Part shown: piece by piece, positions 1-7,883 of the stretch
Layout: the number at the start of each line of letters is the position of its first letter
Position numbering within the stretch: the first letter of the stretch is position 1
Assembly (NCBI RefSeq): GCF_014196745.1
Contig: NZ_JACIEH010000004.1
Span: 1 to 64,000 of the forward strand
Direction of reading: 5' to 3'
Length of the DNA stretch: 64,000 nucleotides
DNA from: Sphingomonas kyeonggiensis
GTDB taxonomy: Bacteria; Pseudomonadota; Alphaproteobacteria; Sphingomonadales; Sphingomonadaceae
Notes under the pieces: model-generated
The model's database searches: none
Seen by the model: the letters and a program-made list of their open reading frames with translations, nothing else
Told to the model about the DNA's origin: nothing
Position numbers and translations under genes: made by a program

Positions 1-361
1 TTCTAGGGGCGACCTGTGCGCCTTGCTTTTGGTGACCGTCGAAGCGTTCCGGTGAGGAGCACCGCGTCGGTGGAGTGGCTTCTATGCCCGACCCACCACC
101 CCGTCAACAGCAATCCGTAACTTTCTGTCTTTTTTTCGAAACAGACCCAAAAACCCCAGGATTTCCGCGGCTTCTGGCTTTTCATGCAGGTAGCCAGAAT
201 GACGCTTCGGTGACCTTTCGGCCCCGAATCACCCCGAATCAGCCCCGAAAACCGATTCGAATCGCCGAATCCGGGACAGGATTTCCACCCGCGAAACTGC
301 GCAGATCTGCGGCTACCGACGGTTTACGGCGCATAAAGACGAACGGGTGCATAGCGCGCAC
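1..361. other. Intergenic/edge region, no gene seen
   Basis: No reading frame here has codon usage like the neighbouring genes. Two small structures are visible. A 12-bp palindrome CGATTCGAATCG lies at 253-264. Just before it, at about 220-250, there are short CCCCGAATCA-like direct repeats. The stretch probably carries the promoter of the flippase gene, but I cannot point to convincing -35/-10 boxes. Confidence 0.4.
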
Positions 362-1840
362 ATGAGCGAACCCCTGCTGGCCCCTGCCGACACCGAAAGC
401 ACCACGCTGCGCCAGCAGGTGCGCAGCGCCGTGATCTGGCGTTCGGGCACGCAGATCTTCGGCCAGCTGCTGACCTGGGCTTCGACCTTCATCGTCATCC
501 GCCTGCTCGGGCCGTCCGCCTATGGCCTGTTCGCGATGACCCAGGTGGTCCTGGTGCTGCTCAACATGCTCAACGGCTACGGGCTGGCCAGTGCCCTGAT
601 CCAGCGCGAGGATGCCGGCCGCCGCGCGCAGCGCCAACTGTTCGGCATGCTCATCCTGCTGAACCTGACCCTGGGCGCGATCCAGTTCGCGGCCGCCCCT
701 GCCGCCGCCGCCTATTATCGCCAGCCCCAGGTCGCCGACCTGCTCCGCGTGCAGGCGCTCCTCTATATAGCGACGCCGTTCATCGCCCTGCCCCAGGCAC
801 TGCTCTCCCGCGAGATGGACTTCCGCAAGCAGGCACTGGTCAACTTCGTCTCCGCCCTGGCCGGCGCGATCACCGCGCTCGCCGGCGCACTGGGCGGCAT
901 GGGCGTATGGACGCTGGTCGTCGCCCCGATCGCCCTGTTCGCCACCCGTGCGATCGGCATGACCATCGCGGCACGCTCCCTTCTATGGCCGAGCTTCGAC
1001 TTCCGCGGCGCTGGCGACATCGCACGCTATGGCGGCGTGATGGCAACCGGTCAGATCTTCTGGTTCGCGCAGAGCCAGGCCGACGTGTTCATCGCCGGCC
1101 GCCTGTTCGACCCGCACATGCTCGGCATCTACACGACCAGCCTGTTTCTCACCCAGATCTTCGTCTCCAAGTTCGTCCCGCCGCTCAACGAGGTCGCCTT
1201 TTCGGCCTATGCCCGGCTGAAGGACGACAAGGCGGCAGTGGGCGCGGCCTTCACCAAATCGGCCCGGCTGGTGATGCTGGTCGCCATGCCCTTCTATCTC
1301 GGCATGGCCGCGACGGCCGATCCGCTGGTCACCGTCGCGCTCGGCCCGAAATGGCTCGAGGCCGTGCCGGTCGTCCACTGGCTCGCGCTCGCCATGCCGA
1401 TGATGACGCTGCAGGTGCTGTTCGCCCCGGCGAGCGATGCCTGTGGCCGCCCGGGAATCAGCGCGCAGAACTCGGCGACCGGCGCGCTATGCCTGCCGAT
1501 CGCCTTCCTGATCGGAGTGCATTGGGGCGTGATGGGACTCGTCGCCGCCTGGTTCGCTGCCTACCCGGTCTATCTCGCGATCTCGACCTGGCGTACCCTC
1601 CCGGTGATCGGGGTGAAGCTGGGCACGCTGATCGAGGCGATCGCACCGCCGGTGCTCGCCGCCGCGGCAATGGCCCTGCTCGTCACCGGGCTCGACGCCC
1701 TGCTCCCGCCGCTCCCCGCGCTGCTTCGCCTGGCCCTGCTCGTCGGTGCCGGCGGCCTTGCCTATGGCGGCCTGTTGTTTCTGCTCGCACGGCAGATGCT
1801 GATCGAGTCGATCAACCTGGTTCGTAATCGAGGCGGCTGA
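362..1840 (+). CDS. Polysaccharide/lipopolysaccharide flippase (MOP superfamily, WzxC-like)
   Basis: The 492-aa protein is hydrophobic throughout, with about 12-14 predicted membrane segments and a short polar N-terminus. The stretch around residues 25-60 (WRSGTQIFGQLLTW, then VIRLLGPSAYGLFAM) is the typical start of polysaccharide exporters of the Polysacc_synt_3/WzxC type. Such proteins flip undecaprenyl-linked O-antigen or exopolysaccharide units across the inner membrane. A GTG 15 bp upstream at 347 is in frame, but I prefer the ATG at 362; neither has a strong ribosome-binding site. No glycosyltransferase or polymerase gene follows in the window, so the substrate cannot be inferred. It may be the last gene of a polysaccharide cluster beyond the left edge, or an orphan. 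Confidence 0.85.
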   Translation: MSEPLLAPADTESTTLRQQVRSAVIWRSGTQIFGQLLTWASTFIVIRLLGPSAYGLFAMTQVVLVLLNMLNGYGLASALIQREDAGRRAQRQLFGMLILLNLTLGAIQFAAAPAAAAYYRQPQVADLLRVQALLYIATPFIALPQALLSREMDFRKQALVNFVSALAGAITALAGALGGMGVWTLVVAPIALFATRAIGMTIAARSLLWPSFDFRGAGDIARYGGVMATGQIFWFAQSQADVFIAGRLFDPHMLGIYTTSLFLTQIFVSKFVPPLNEVAFSAYARLKDDKAAVGAAFTKSARLVMLVAMPFYLGMAATADPLVTVALGPKWLEAVPVVHWLALAMPMMTLQVLFAPASDACGRPGISAQNSATGALCLPIAFLIGVHWGVMGLVAAWFAAYPVYLAISTWRTLPVIGVKLGTLIEAIAPPVLAAAAMALLVTGLDALLPPLPALLRLALLVGAGGLAYGGLLFLLARQMLIESINLVRNRGG

Positions 1841-2060
1841 AATCGTCCCGAGTCGCGAATAACTGGCATAGTAGTTACGCGATCTAAGTCGCAGTGCGAT
1901 CAGTGATAATAAAGCGCGATTGACTCCAAGCACAGGACAAGGGCCTAATCTGCCCAGCACGGCATGACTTCGACCGGAAGGTACGAAGATCTCCGTGCGG
2001 GGCCGCATCTGCACTTACTCTCATGAACGCCATTCCCCCGGATGGCGAATGGAGACGCGC

Positions 2061-3764
2061 ATGCCCGACGATATCCTCACACCCGCCCGTCCGAAAAGGC
2101 CCGTCGCCGACGCGGTACAGGACACCAAGATCGCCAAGCAGCAGCTCAAGACCTTCTCGCTCGCCGCGCGCGACACGGCGCTGAAGCTGATCGCGCGCAA
2201 GCCCGATCCCGACGCGGCGCCGCCGATCCCCGAGCGCAAGATCTCGATCGACGCGCTGCGCCCGCAGACCAAGCGCTTCCACGGCGCCAAGCTGACCCTG
2301 GCCTATTTCCCAGGATCGCTGTGGCGCCCGCCCTGCGCGGACAAGTTCGGCTATCTCACTTCCAAGACGATCCGCGACGCAACCAAGCTGCCCTTCGACC
2401 TGGCCACCCAGACGCTGCTCGGCAAGCTGGGCGACTTCATGGCCGATCCCGCGCGCGGCGCCGGCGCCGATTCGACGATCCCCGCCGGCTACACCTATTT
2501 CGGCCAGTTCGTGGATCACGACATCACGCTCGACATCGCCTCGACGCTCGACACCCCGGTCGATGCTACGACGATCCACAACATGCGCACGCCCTCGCTG
2601 GACCTCGATTCGGTCTATGCCCGCGGACCGGCGCTCGATTCCTTCCTCTATGCCTTCCCGACTTCGGGGCCGCCCACGGCGGTGAAGATGCAGCTCGGTT
2701 CGAACCTGATCGACAGTGACGGTGGGCCCGGTGGCGCCGGCGGGATCGGCGCGATCAAGAAGCAGCGCAATTTCGACGTGCCGCGCGTCGTCAATCCGCT
2801 CGATCCGTCGCTCACTACCAACACTGCGATCCTCGGCGATCCGCGCAACGACGAGAATCTGATCGTCTCGCAGTTCCACCACACCATGCTGAAGTTCCAC
2901 AACCAGGTGGTGGACGGGCTGGTGGCGACCGGCTTCTCCGGCGACATCTTCGTCGAGGCGAAGAAGATCGTGACCCACCATTATCAATGGGCGGTGGTCC
3001 ATGACTTCCTGGCGCGGATCTGCGGTGCGGCCGCGGTGAGCACCGCCCTTTCCACCGTATCGGCGGCGCCCAACAGCGCCTTCGCGATGCCGGTGGAGTT
3101 CGCGGTGGGCGCCTATCGCTTCGGCCACTCGATGATCCGCGACCAATATTGGGTGAACTTCGTCCAGATAAACGCATCGCTGGGCGACGTGTTCTCGTTC
3201 ATCCGCAGCCCCAACCTGCCGGTGCGATCGAGCTGGGCGGTCGACTTCAACGCCTTCTTCACCACCGGATTCAGCGTGCCGGTGAACAACAAGGCCAAGA
3301 AGATCGACAGCGTGATGGCCCCCGGGCTCGATACGCTGCCCGGCTTCAGCGGCCTGATGGCGATGCTGGCGACGCGCAACCTGCGCCGCGGACTCGCGCT
3401 CGGGTTGCCGAGCGGCCAGGGCGTGGCGCAGCATTACGGCATCGCCCCGATGACCGCCGCCCAGATCAAGACCGGGTTGCCGGCGGGCGAAGCGGCGTTG
3501 CTCGACAGCAATGGCGGCATCCTGCTGAGCAAGACGCCGCTCTGGTATTATGTCCTGCGCGAGGCGGCAGTACTGAACGGCGGCAACCAGCTGGGCCCGG
3601 TGGGCGCGCGGGTGGTCGCCGAGACGTTCGTCCGGATGCTGAAGCGCAATCCGGACTCGTTCCTCAATGTAAGCGGCGGTTTCACGCCCGGCTTGCCCGC
3701 GGCGACGCCGGGCGACTTCACCGTCGCCGACCTGGTCAACTTTGCGGGTGTGACGGTTCCCTGA
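2061..3764 (+). CDS. Animal-type haem peroxidase family protein
   Basis: The 567-aa protein belongs to the animal haem peroxidase superfamily (An_peroxidase). Seen: the distal-side motif FGQFVDHDITLD at residues 147-158 with the distal His at 153, and a proximal-His motif YRFGHSMI with His356. A long substrate-channel domain follows, ending near the C-terminus with EAAVLNGGNQLGPVGARVV. Family members use hydrogen peroxide to oxidise halides or organic substrates. No signal peptide is evident, so it may be cytoplasmic or leave by a non-Sec route. The start is chosen at 2061 because GGAG at 2051-2054 is correctly spaced; an ATG at 2049 is possible. It stands alone, convergent with the CBS gene. 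Its physiological substrate is unknown. Confidence 0.85.
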   Translation: MPDDILTPARPKRPVADAVQDTKIAKQQLKTFSLAARDTALKLIARKPDPDAAPPIPERKISIDALRPQTKRFHGAKLTLAYFPGSLWRPPCADKFGYLTSKTIRDATKLPFDLATQTLLGKLGDFMADPARGAGADSTIPAGYTYFGQFVDHDITLDIASTLDTPVDATTIHNMRTPSLDLDSVYARGPALDSFLYAFPTSGPPTAVKMQLGSNLIDSDGGPGGAGGIGAIKKQRNFDVPRVVNPLDPSLTTNTAILGDPRNDENLIVSQFHHTMLKFHNQVVDGLVATGFSGDIFVEAKKIVTHHYQWAVVHDFLARICGAAAVSTALSTVSAAPNSAFAMPVEFAVGAYRFGHSMIRDQYWVNFVQINASLGDVFSFIRSPNLPVRSSWAVDFNAFFTTGFSVPVNNKAKKIDSVMAPGLDTLPGFSGLMAMLATRNLRRGLALGLPSGQGVAQHYGIAPMTAAQIKTGLPAGEAALLDSNGGILLSKTPLWYYVLREAAVLNGGNQLGPVGARVVAETFVRMLKRNPDSFLNVSGGFTPGLPAATPGDFTVADLVNFAGVTVP

Positions 3765-3780
3765 TCACCCGCCTCCCAGG

Positions 3781-3812
3781 GGCCGCCGTCCGACTTCCCT
3801 CGGGCGGCGGCC
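3781..3812. terminator. Bidirectional stem-loop terminator
   Basis: A 13-bp stem (GGCCGCCGTCCGA at 3781-3793 with TCGGGCGGCGGCC at 3800-3812, one G-T wobble) encloses a 6-nt loop. It sits exactly between the 3' ends of the convergent peroxidase and CBS genes. The T-tract is weak on either strand, so it is a likely terminator rather than a textbook one. Confidence 0.65.
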
Positions 3813-3820
3813 TTCCTGTG

Positions 3821-4249
3821 TCAGACGGCCTGGATATAGGCGCGCATCGCATCGGCTTCCGATTCGATGCGCTCGATCCGGTACTTCACCAGATCGCCGA
3901 TCGAGACGAGGCCGATACAAATGCCGCCCTCGACCACCGGCAGGTGGCGGATGCGGCGCCGGGTCATCAGCGCGAGCGCGCCGAGAACCGATTCATTGGG
4001 AGAAACGGTGATCGCCGGGGCGGTCATCACCTCGCTCACCTTGCGCTGGAGCGCGGCGACGCCGTCACGCTCGAGGCAATGGATCACGTCGCGTTCGGAG
4101 AAGATGCCGGCCACTGCGCTGCCGGACATCACGGGCACGGCGCCGATGCGCCGGGCCGAGAGCAATGCGACCGCATCGACGACCGTCACGTCGCCCTCGA
4201 TCGAGATCACCTCCCGCCCTTTTCCCCCCAGGATTGCCGCGATGGTCAT
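3821..4249 (-). CDS. CBS-domain pair protein
   Basis: This 142-aa soluble protein is made almost entirely of two CBS motifs. The first covers about residues 10-65 (VVDAVALLSARRIGAVPVM, then GIFSERDVI). The second covers about residues 75-130 (ALMTRRRIRHLPVVEGG, then GLVSIGDLVKYRI). CBS pairs bind adenosine nucleotides (AMP, ATP, SAM) and usually act as energy or redox sensors; stand-alone proteins of this size are common in Alphaproteobacteria. The start MTIAAILGG at 4249 is preceded by AGGAG about 7 nt upstream and is preferred over longer frames. The gene is divergent from the small membrane protein at 4315, with 65 bp between start codons. The ligand and target are not visible from sequence. 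Confidence 0.85.
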   Translation of the reverse strand: MTIAAILGGKGREVISIEGDVTVVDAVALLSARRIGAVPVMSGSAVAGIFSERDVIHCLERDGVAALQRKVSEVMTAPAITVSPNESVLGALALMTRRRIRHLPVVEGGICIGLVSIGDLVKYRIERIESEADAMRAYIQAV

Positions 4250-4314
4250 CGCTCGACTCCTCATTCGGGTTGAGGCGGTTGAGTCTTCCACACATCGACC
4301 CCAATTGCAAAAGA

Positions 4315-4614
4315 ATGGACGCGCCACAGGGCCTCGACGATCCCGAATATGCCGCCTTTGCCTGGGGGCGCTATCGCCGCATCCTGGGCGGGATGGCGCT
4401 GGTCGCGCTGGGGGTCGCGATCCTGTCGGTGCTGATCCTCTGGCACTGGCTCGGCTGGCTCAATTTCACCATCGCCTTCGCCACGGGGCTGGGGGTGTTC
4501 TTCACCATCCTGCTGGGCGCCGCGCTGATGGGGCTGATGTTCCTGAGCTCGGGCACCGGGCACGACGCCCAGGTGGAGGACCGGATCAGCCCCGAAATAG
4601 ACATCGGCGACTGA
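4315..4614 (+). CDS. Small two-helix inner-membrane protein, function unknown
   Basis: The 99-aa protein begins MDAPQGLDDPEYAAFAWGRY. It has two strongly hydrophobic segments, about residues 24-48 and 52-78, and a short acidic cytoplasmic tail ending ISPEIDIGD. No catalytic motif is visible. Proteins like this are widespread, unnamed and short in sphingomonads. It is divergent from the CBS protein and is followed by the 3' end of the DUF4167 gene. I cannot assign a function. Confidence 0.7.
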   Translation: MDAPQGLDDPEYAAFAWGRYRRILGGMALVALGVAILSVLILWHWLGWLNFTIAFATGLGVFFTILLGAALMGLMFLSSGTGHDAQVEDRISPEIDIGD

Positions 4615-4658
4615 GCTTTCGCCCAGCCGCCGATCCCGTTGTCTTATATTCTATAGTC

Positions 4659-5462
4659 TCAGACGGTCGCTTCGGCGTCCTTGCGGGCGCGGGTGCGGCG
4701 CGGCTTCTTGACCGGCTCTTCCGCTTCCGCCGCCGGAGCCGCTTCGCTTACGCCGAGCGCGGGCGGGAGTACCGCTGCGTCGATCGCATGGCTTTCCTCG
4801 GCCTGGGCTTCCTCGCGGCGCGGACGGCGGGCGCGGGGCGCACGCTCTTCGCGCGGGGCACGCTCTTCACGGGGAGCGCGTGCTTCGCGCGGGGCACGAG
4901 CCTCGCGGGGCGCCTGCTCTTCGCTGGCCTCGGTCGCTTCGACCTCGCCCTCGGCGGCATGGCCGTTGGCATAGCCATTGGCGTGGCCGTTGCGCTCCTG
5001 CCGCTCGCGGCGGGGCTGACGCTCCTGGCGATCCTCGCGGTCGCCACGATCACGGCCCTGGCGCTCTTCGCGGTCGCGGCGCGGCTGCTGGACACGCTGT
5101 TCCGGCTGGTCGTCGCCATCCTCGACGCGGTTGCCATCGGCCTCGACGTCGAAATCCTCGTCGTCGCCGTCGAAATCGTCGCGCTGGCGGCGCTGCTGCT
5201 GGTTCTGCTCCTCGAAGCGCGAGCGGGTCTCACTCAGCACGCGGAAATAGTGATCCGCGAACTGGAGATAATATTCGGTGTTGACCCGGTCGCCCTGCAT
5301 CTGGGCGTCGCGCGCCAGATTCTTGTACTTCTCGAGCAGCTGGGCGGCGTTGCCGCGGGCACGGTTGTCGATGCGATTCCCGTTACCCTGGCCGGCGTTG
5401 CCACCCTGGCGCTGCTGCTGCCCGCCACGACCACGACGGCGGCCGGCCTGACGATTGTTCAT
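4659..5462 (-). CDS. DUF4167 domain protein with RNA-binding-like basic head and repetitive acidic/basic tail
   Basis: The 267-aa protein starts with a Gly/Arg/Gln-rich head (MNNRQAGRRRGRGGQQQ). This is followed by the conserved DUF4167 core at about residues 30-85 (GNAAQLLEKYKNLARDAQ, then YYLQFADHYFRVLSE). The rest is low-complexity and charged, with acidic runs near residues 95-110 and a tandem APREE/ARAPRE repeat near residues 185-215. It ends in a basic, probably disordered segment. DUF4167 proteins are typical of Alphaproteobacteria and are thought to associate with RNA; no reaction is known. The ATG at 5462 is preceded by an in-frame TTG. Confidence 0.85.
   Translation of the reverse strand: MNNRQAGRRRGRGGQQQRQGGNAGQGNGNRIDNRARGNAAQLLEKYKNLARDAQMQGDRVNTEYYLQFADHYFRVLSETRSRFEEQNQQQRRQRDDFDGDDEDFDVEADGNRVEDGDDQPEQRVQQPRRDREERQGRDRGDREDRQERQPRRERQERNGHANGYANGHAAEGEVEATEASEEQAPREARAPREARAPREERAPREERAPRARRPRREEAQAEESHAIDAAVLPPALGVSEAAPAAEAEEPVKKPRRTRARKDAEATV
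4830..4920 (-). repeat. In-gene tandem repeat (about 21-bp unit) in the DUF4167 gene
   Basis: About four to five imperfect copies of a unit with the core GCGGGGCACGCTCTTC lie head to tail. They encode successive (A/R)APREE/A heptapeptides. Variation between copies is mostly synonymous or E/A changes. Such units can change number by slippage or recombination. Confidence 0.6.
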
Positions 5463-5637
5463 CAAGGTCTGTATGTCCTGTCTTGTTTACGCTGTCCGTC
5501 GGTCCAATTCCTGGGTCCCGGATGCAGTTTACAAATGCGCGTCAACGCCTCGGGAGGCGCAACTCGCCTGCCATGGCCACCGGACTGCAGCGGCTATCAT
5601 GACCTGGATTGGGGCTGTGCGTTCTTCACGGCCCAAG

Positions 5638-5657
5638 TTTCAACTTCTTGGTTGAAA
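5638..5657. promoter_or_regulatory. Small inverted repeat in the prmC - DUF4167 intergenic region
   Basis: TTTCAAC (5638-5644) and GTTGAAA (5651-5657) form a perfect 7-bp inverted repeat with a 6-nt loop. It lies about 180 bp upstream of the DUF4167 start and about 77 bp downstream of the prmC stop, both genes being on the minus strand. It could be an operator or a weak terminator; nothing decides between them. Confidence 0.3.
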
Positions 5658-5733
5658 GTGCCCTACCCCGTCGCTGTCTTAGCCGGTGCAGCACCAATGT
5701 CCAAGAAGAAATATGTGTCGTTTTAGCGTCATT

Positions 5734-6597
5734 TCAAGAGAGCAGCAGCGCACGCGGCCGCTCTCCAAGGTCCTTATAGAGCATGATCGAGAAGCCGCAC
5801 TTCCGGGCAATCGCGGATACCGATTCTGCCTGGGTCCAGCCGATCTCCAGCACCGCCGCGCCGCCGGGGGCGAGCAGGCGGCGCAGATCGGGGATGATCC
5901 GGCGATAATCGTCGAGCCCCTCCGGCCCCGCGAACAGTGCCGATCCGGGCTCATAGGCGCGGACCTGCTCGGGCAGCGGCTCGTCGGTGCCGATATAGGG
6001 CGGGTTGGCGAGGATCAGGTCGAAGCGGCCGTCGAGGCCTTCGGTCCAGTCGCCGGACTGGAAGGCCACACGCCGGGCCATGCCGAGGTCGGCGGCGTTG
6101 CGCCGGGCATAGCCGAGCGCGGCGTCCGACGCGTCCACGCCCAGTCCCTGCGCTTCGGGCCATTCGGCGAGCGCGGCGAGCAGCAGCGTCCCCGGACCGG
6201 TACCGAGATCGAGAATGCGGGCCGGCGCACGCGCGCCGAAATATTCGATCGCCGCCTCGAGCAGCGTCTCGCTGTCGGGCCGCGGGATCAGCACGCCGGG
6301 GCCGACCGCCAGCTCGATCGTCCAGAAGGCGCGGCTGCCGGTGATATAGGCGACCGGTTCATGGGCCAGGCGGCGCTGGATCAGAGCCTCGAGCGCTTCG
6401 GGCGCGGGATCACCGATATGGCGCAGGATCATCGATTCCCGCGACACCCCCAGCGCATGCGCCATCAGCAGCTCGGCATCGAGGCGGGGGGAGTCGGAGG
6501 CCGCCTCCAGACGGCGTGCGGTTTCGTTGAGAGCGATGCGTACGCTCCTGCCATTTGTCGGAGGCATCGCGCCGGGCTGGGGATCAGGAAAGGGCAT
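5734..6597 (-). CDS. prmC: Peptide chain release factor N5-glutamine methyltransferase
   Basis: The 287-aa cytoplasmic enzyme methylates the Gln of the GGQ motif in class-I release factors using SAM. Seen: an N-terminal helical domain (about 1-80), the SAM-binding motif ILDLGTGPGTLLLA near residue 120, and the substrate-Gln-binding motif NPPYI starting at residue 198. The length is usual for the family. The ATG at 6597 has GGGAGG about 7 nt upstream, so I prefer it to the in-frame ATG at 6567. The gene lies downstream of prfA, its substrate gene, in the same orientation. However, 215 bp with a strong hairpin separate them, so it may have its own promoter. Confidence 0.93.
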   Translation of the reverse strand: MPFPDPQPGAMPPTNGRSVRIALNETARRLEAASDSPRLDAELLMAHALGVSRESMILRHIGDPAPEALEALIQRRLAHEPVAYITGSRAFWTIELAVGPGVLIPRPDSETLLEAAIEYFGARAPARILDLGTGPGTLLLAALAEWPEAQGLGVDASDAALGYARRNAADLGMARRVAFQSGDWTEGLDGRFDLILANPPYIGTDEPLPEQVRAYEPGSALFAGPEGLDDYRRIIPDLRRLLAPGGAAVLEIGWTQAESVSAIARKCGFSIMLYKDLGERPRALLLS

Positions 6598-6775
6598 CAC
6601 ATGCCTCCCGCTCAGAGCCGCCGGACGAAAAATGTTGAATCCCTTGATACTCCACGCGGGTGCGCGAGCAGCGCGGAGTCAGCGGATCGATCCGGATTTG
6701 CACGGCGCGAGTCATGCCGGAACCGAAGCAGAAGATTTCCAACATTGCCAGCCTGCTGGCGACATCGGCAACCGG

Positions 6776-6804
6776 CACTCCCCTCCCTTGCAGGGAGGGG
6801 AGTG
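6776..6804. terminator. Perfect 12-bp stem-loop between prfA and prmC
   Basis: CACTCCCCTCCC (6776-6787) pairs perfectly with GGGAGGGGAGTG (6793-6804) around a TTGCA loop. It starts 9 nt after the prfA stop. There is no U-tract downstream on the minus strand. It may end or attenuate hisS-prfA transcription before prmC, or protect the upstream mRNA 3' end. Confidence 0.5.
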
Positions 6805-6812
6805 GAAAGGTG

Positions 6813-7883
6813 TCACCCGTCCAGCTGCGCCAGGCGGTCGGCCTCGTCCTGGGCGATCAGCGCGCCGATCAGTTCGTCGAGCTCGCCTTCCATCACTTCG
6901 GGCAGGCGGTGGAGGGTCAGGTTGATGCGGTGATCGGTAACCCGGCCCTGGGGGAAATTGTAGGTGCGGATGCGCTCCGAGCGATCGCCAGAGCCGACCT
7001 GCGAGGCGCGCGCGCCGGAACGCTCCTGCGCCAGCCGGTCGCGCTCGCGCTCGTACAGACGGGTGCGCAGCACCTTCATCGCCTTGGCCTTGTTCTTGAT
7101 CTGCGAGCGCTCGTCCTGCTGGATGACGATCGTGCCGGTGGGCAAATGGGTGATGCGCACCGCCGAATCGGTGGTGTTGACCCCCTGCCCGCCCGGGCCC
7201 GATGCCCGGAAGATGTCGATGCGCAGATCCTTGTCGTCGATCTTGATATCGGCGTCCTCGGCCTCGGGCAGCACCGCCACCGTTGCCGCCGAGGTGTGGA
7301 TGCGCCCGCCCGCCTCGGTGGCCGGCACGCGCTGCACCCGGTGGACGCCGCTCTCGAACTTCAGCTTGGCGAACACGCCGGTGCCGGTGACGCTGAGCAC
7401 GACTTCCTTGTAGCCGCCGAATTCGGAATCGGAGGCGGAGATCAGCTCGACCTTCCAGCCCATCCGATCGGCATAGCGCTGGTACATGCGCAGCAGGTCG
7501 CCGGCGAACAGCGCGGCTTCGTCGCCACCCACGCCGGCACGAATCTCGAACATCGCGGCGCGCGAATCGGCCGCATCCTTGGGCAGCAGCGAAAGCGCGA
7601 GCCCGCGCTCGGCAGCGGCCAGCGCGGACTCATTGGCGCGGAGCTCCTCCGCCGCCATCGCGCGCATTTCCTCGTCTGGCTCCTGCGCCATCAGCGCGAG
7701 CGATTCGGCCTCGGAACGCAGCCGGCGGACCTCGCCGGCGGCCAGCGCCACCGGCTCGATCTCGGCATATTCCTTGGACACCGCGACGAACTTGTCGCCG
7801 GAGAGATCCCCGGTCGCCATCTGCGCCTGCAGCTCGTCGCGCCGCGCCTCGATCGCGGCAATACGGTCGGCGGGAATCCTCAT
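6813..7883 (-). CDS. prfA: Peptide chain release factor 1
   Basis: RF1 recognises UAA/UAG stop codons and triggers peptide release on the ribosome. The 356-aa length is normal. The catalytic GGQ motif is at residues 231-233 inside GPGGQGVNTTDSAVR. The codon-recognition tripeptide PAT lies upstream in VPATEAGGRIHTS; a P-x-T tripeptide marks RF1, whereas RF2 has SPF. The start codon overlaps the hisS stop by 4 nt (ATGA), so translation is probably coupled. PrmC, which methylates Gln233, is encoded just downstream. Confidence 0.97.
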   Translation of the reverse strand: MRIPADRIAAIEARRDELQAQMATGDLSGDKFVAVSKEYAEIEPVALAAGEVRRLRSEAESLALMAQEPDEEMRAMAAEELRANESALAAAERGLALSLLPKDAADSRAAMFEIRAGVGGDEAALFAGDLLRMYQRYADRMGWKVELISASDSEFGGYKEVVLSVTGTGVFAKLKFESGVHRVQRVPATEAGGRIHTSAATVAVLPEAEDADIKIDDKDLRIDIFRASGPGGQGVNTTDSAVRITHLPTGTIVIQQDERSQIKNKAKAMKVLRTRLYERERDRLAQERSGARASQVGSGDRSERIRTYNFPQGRVTDHRINLTLHRLPEVMEGELDELIGALIAQDEADRLAQLDG

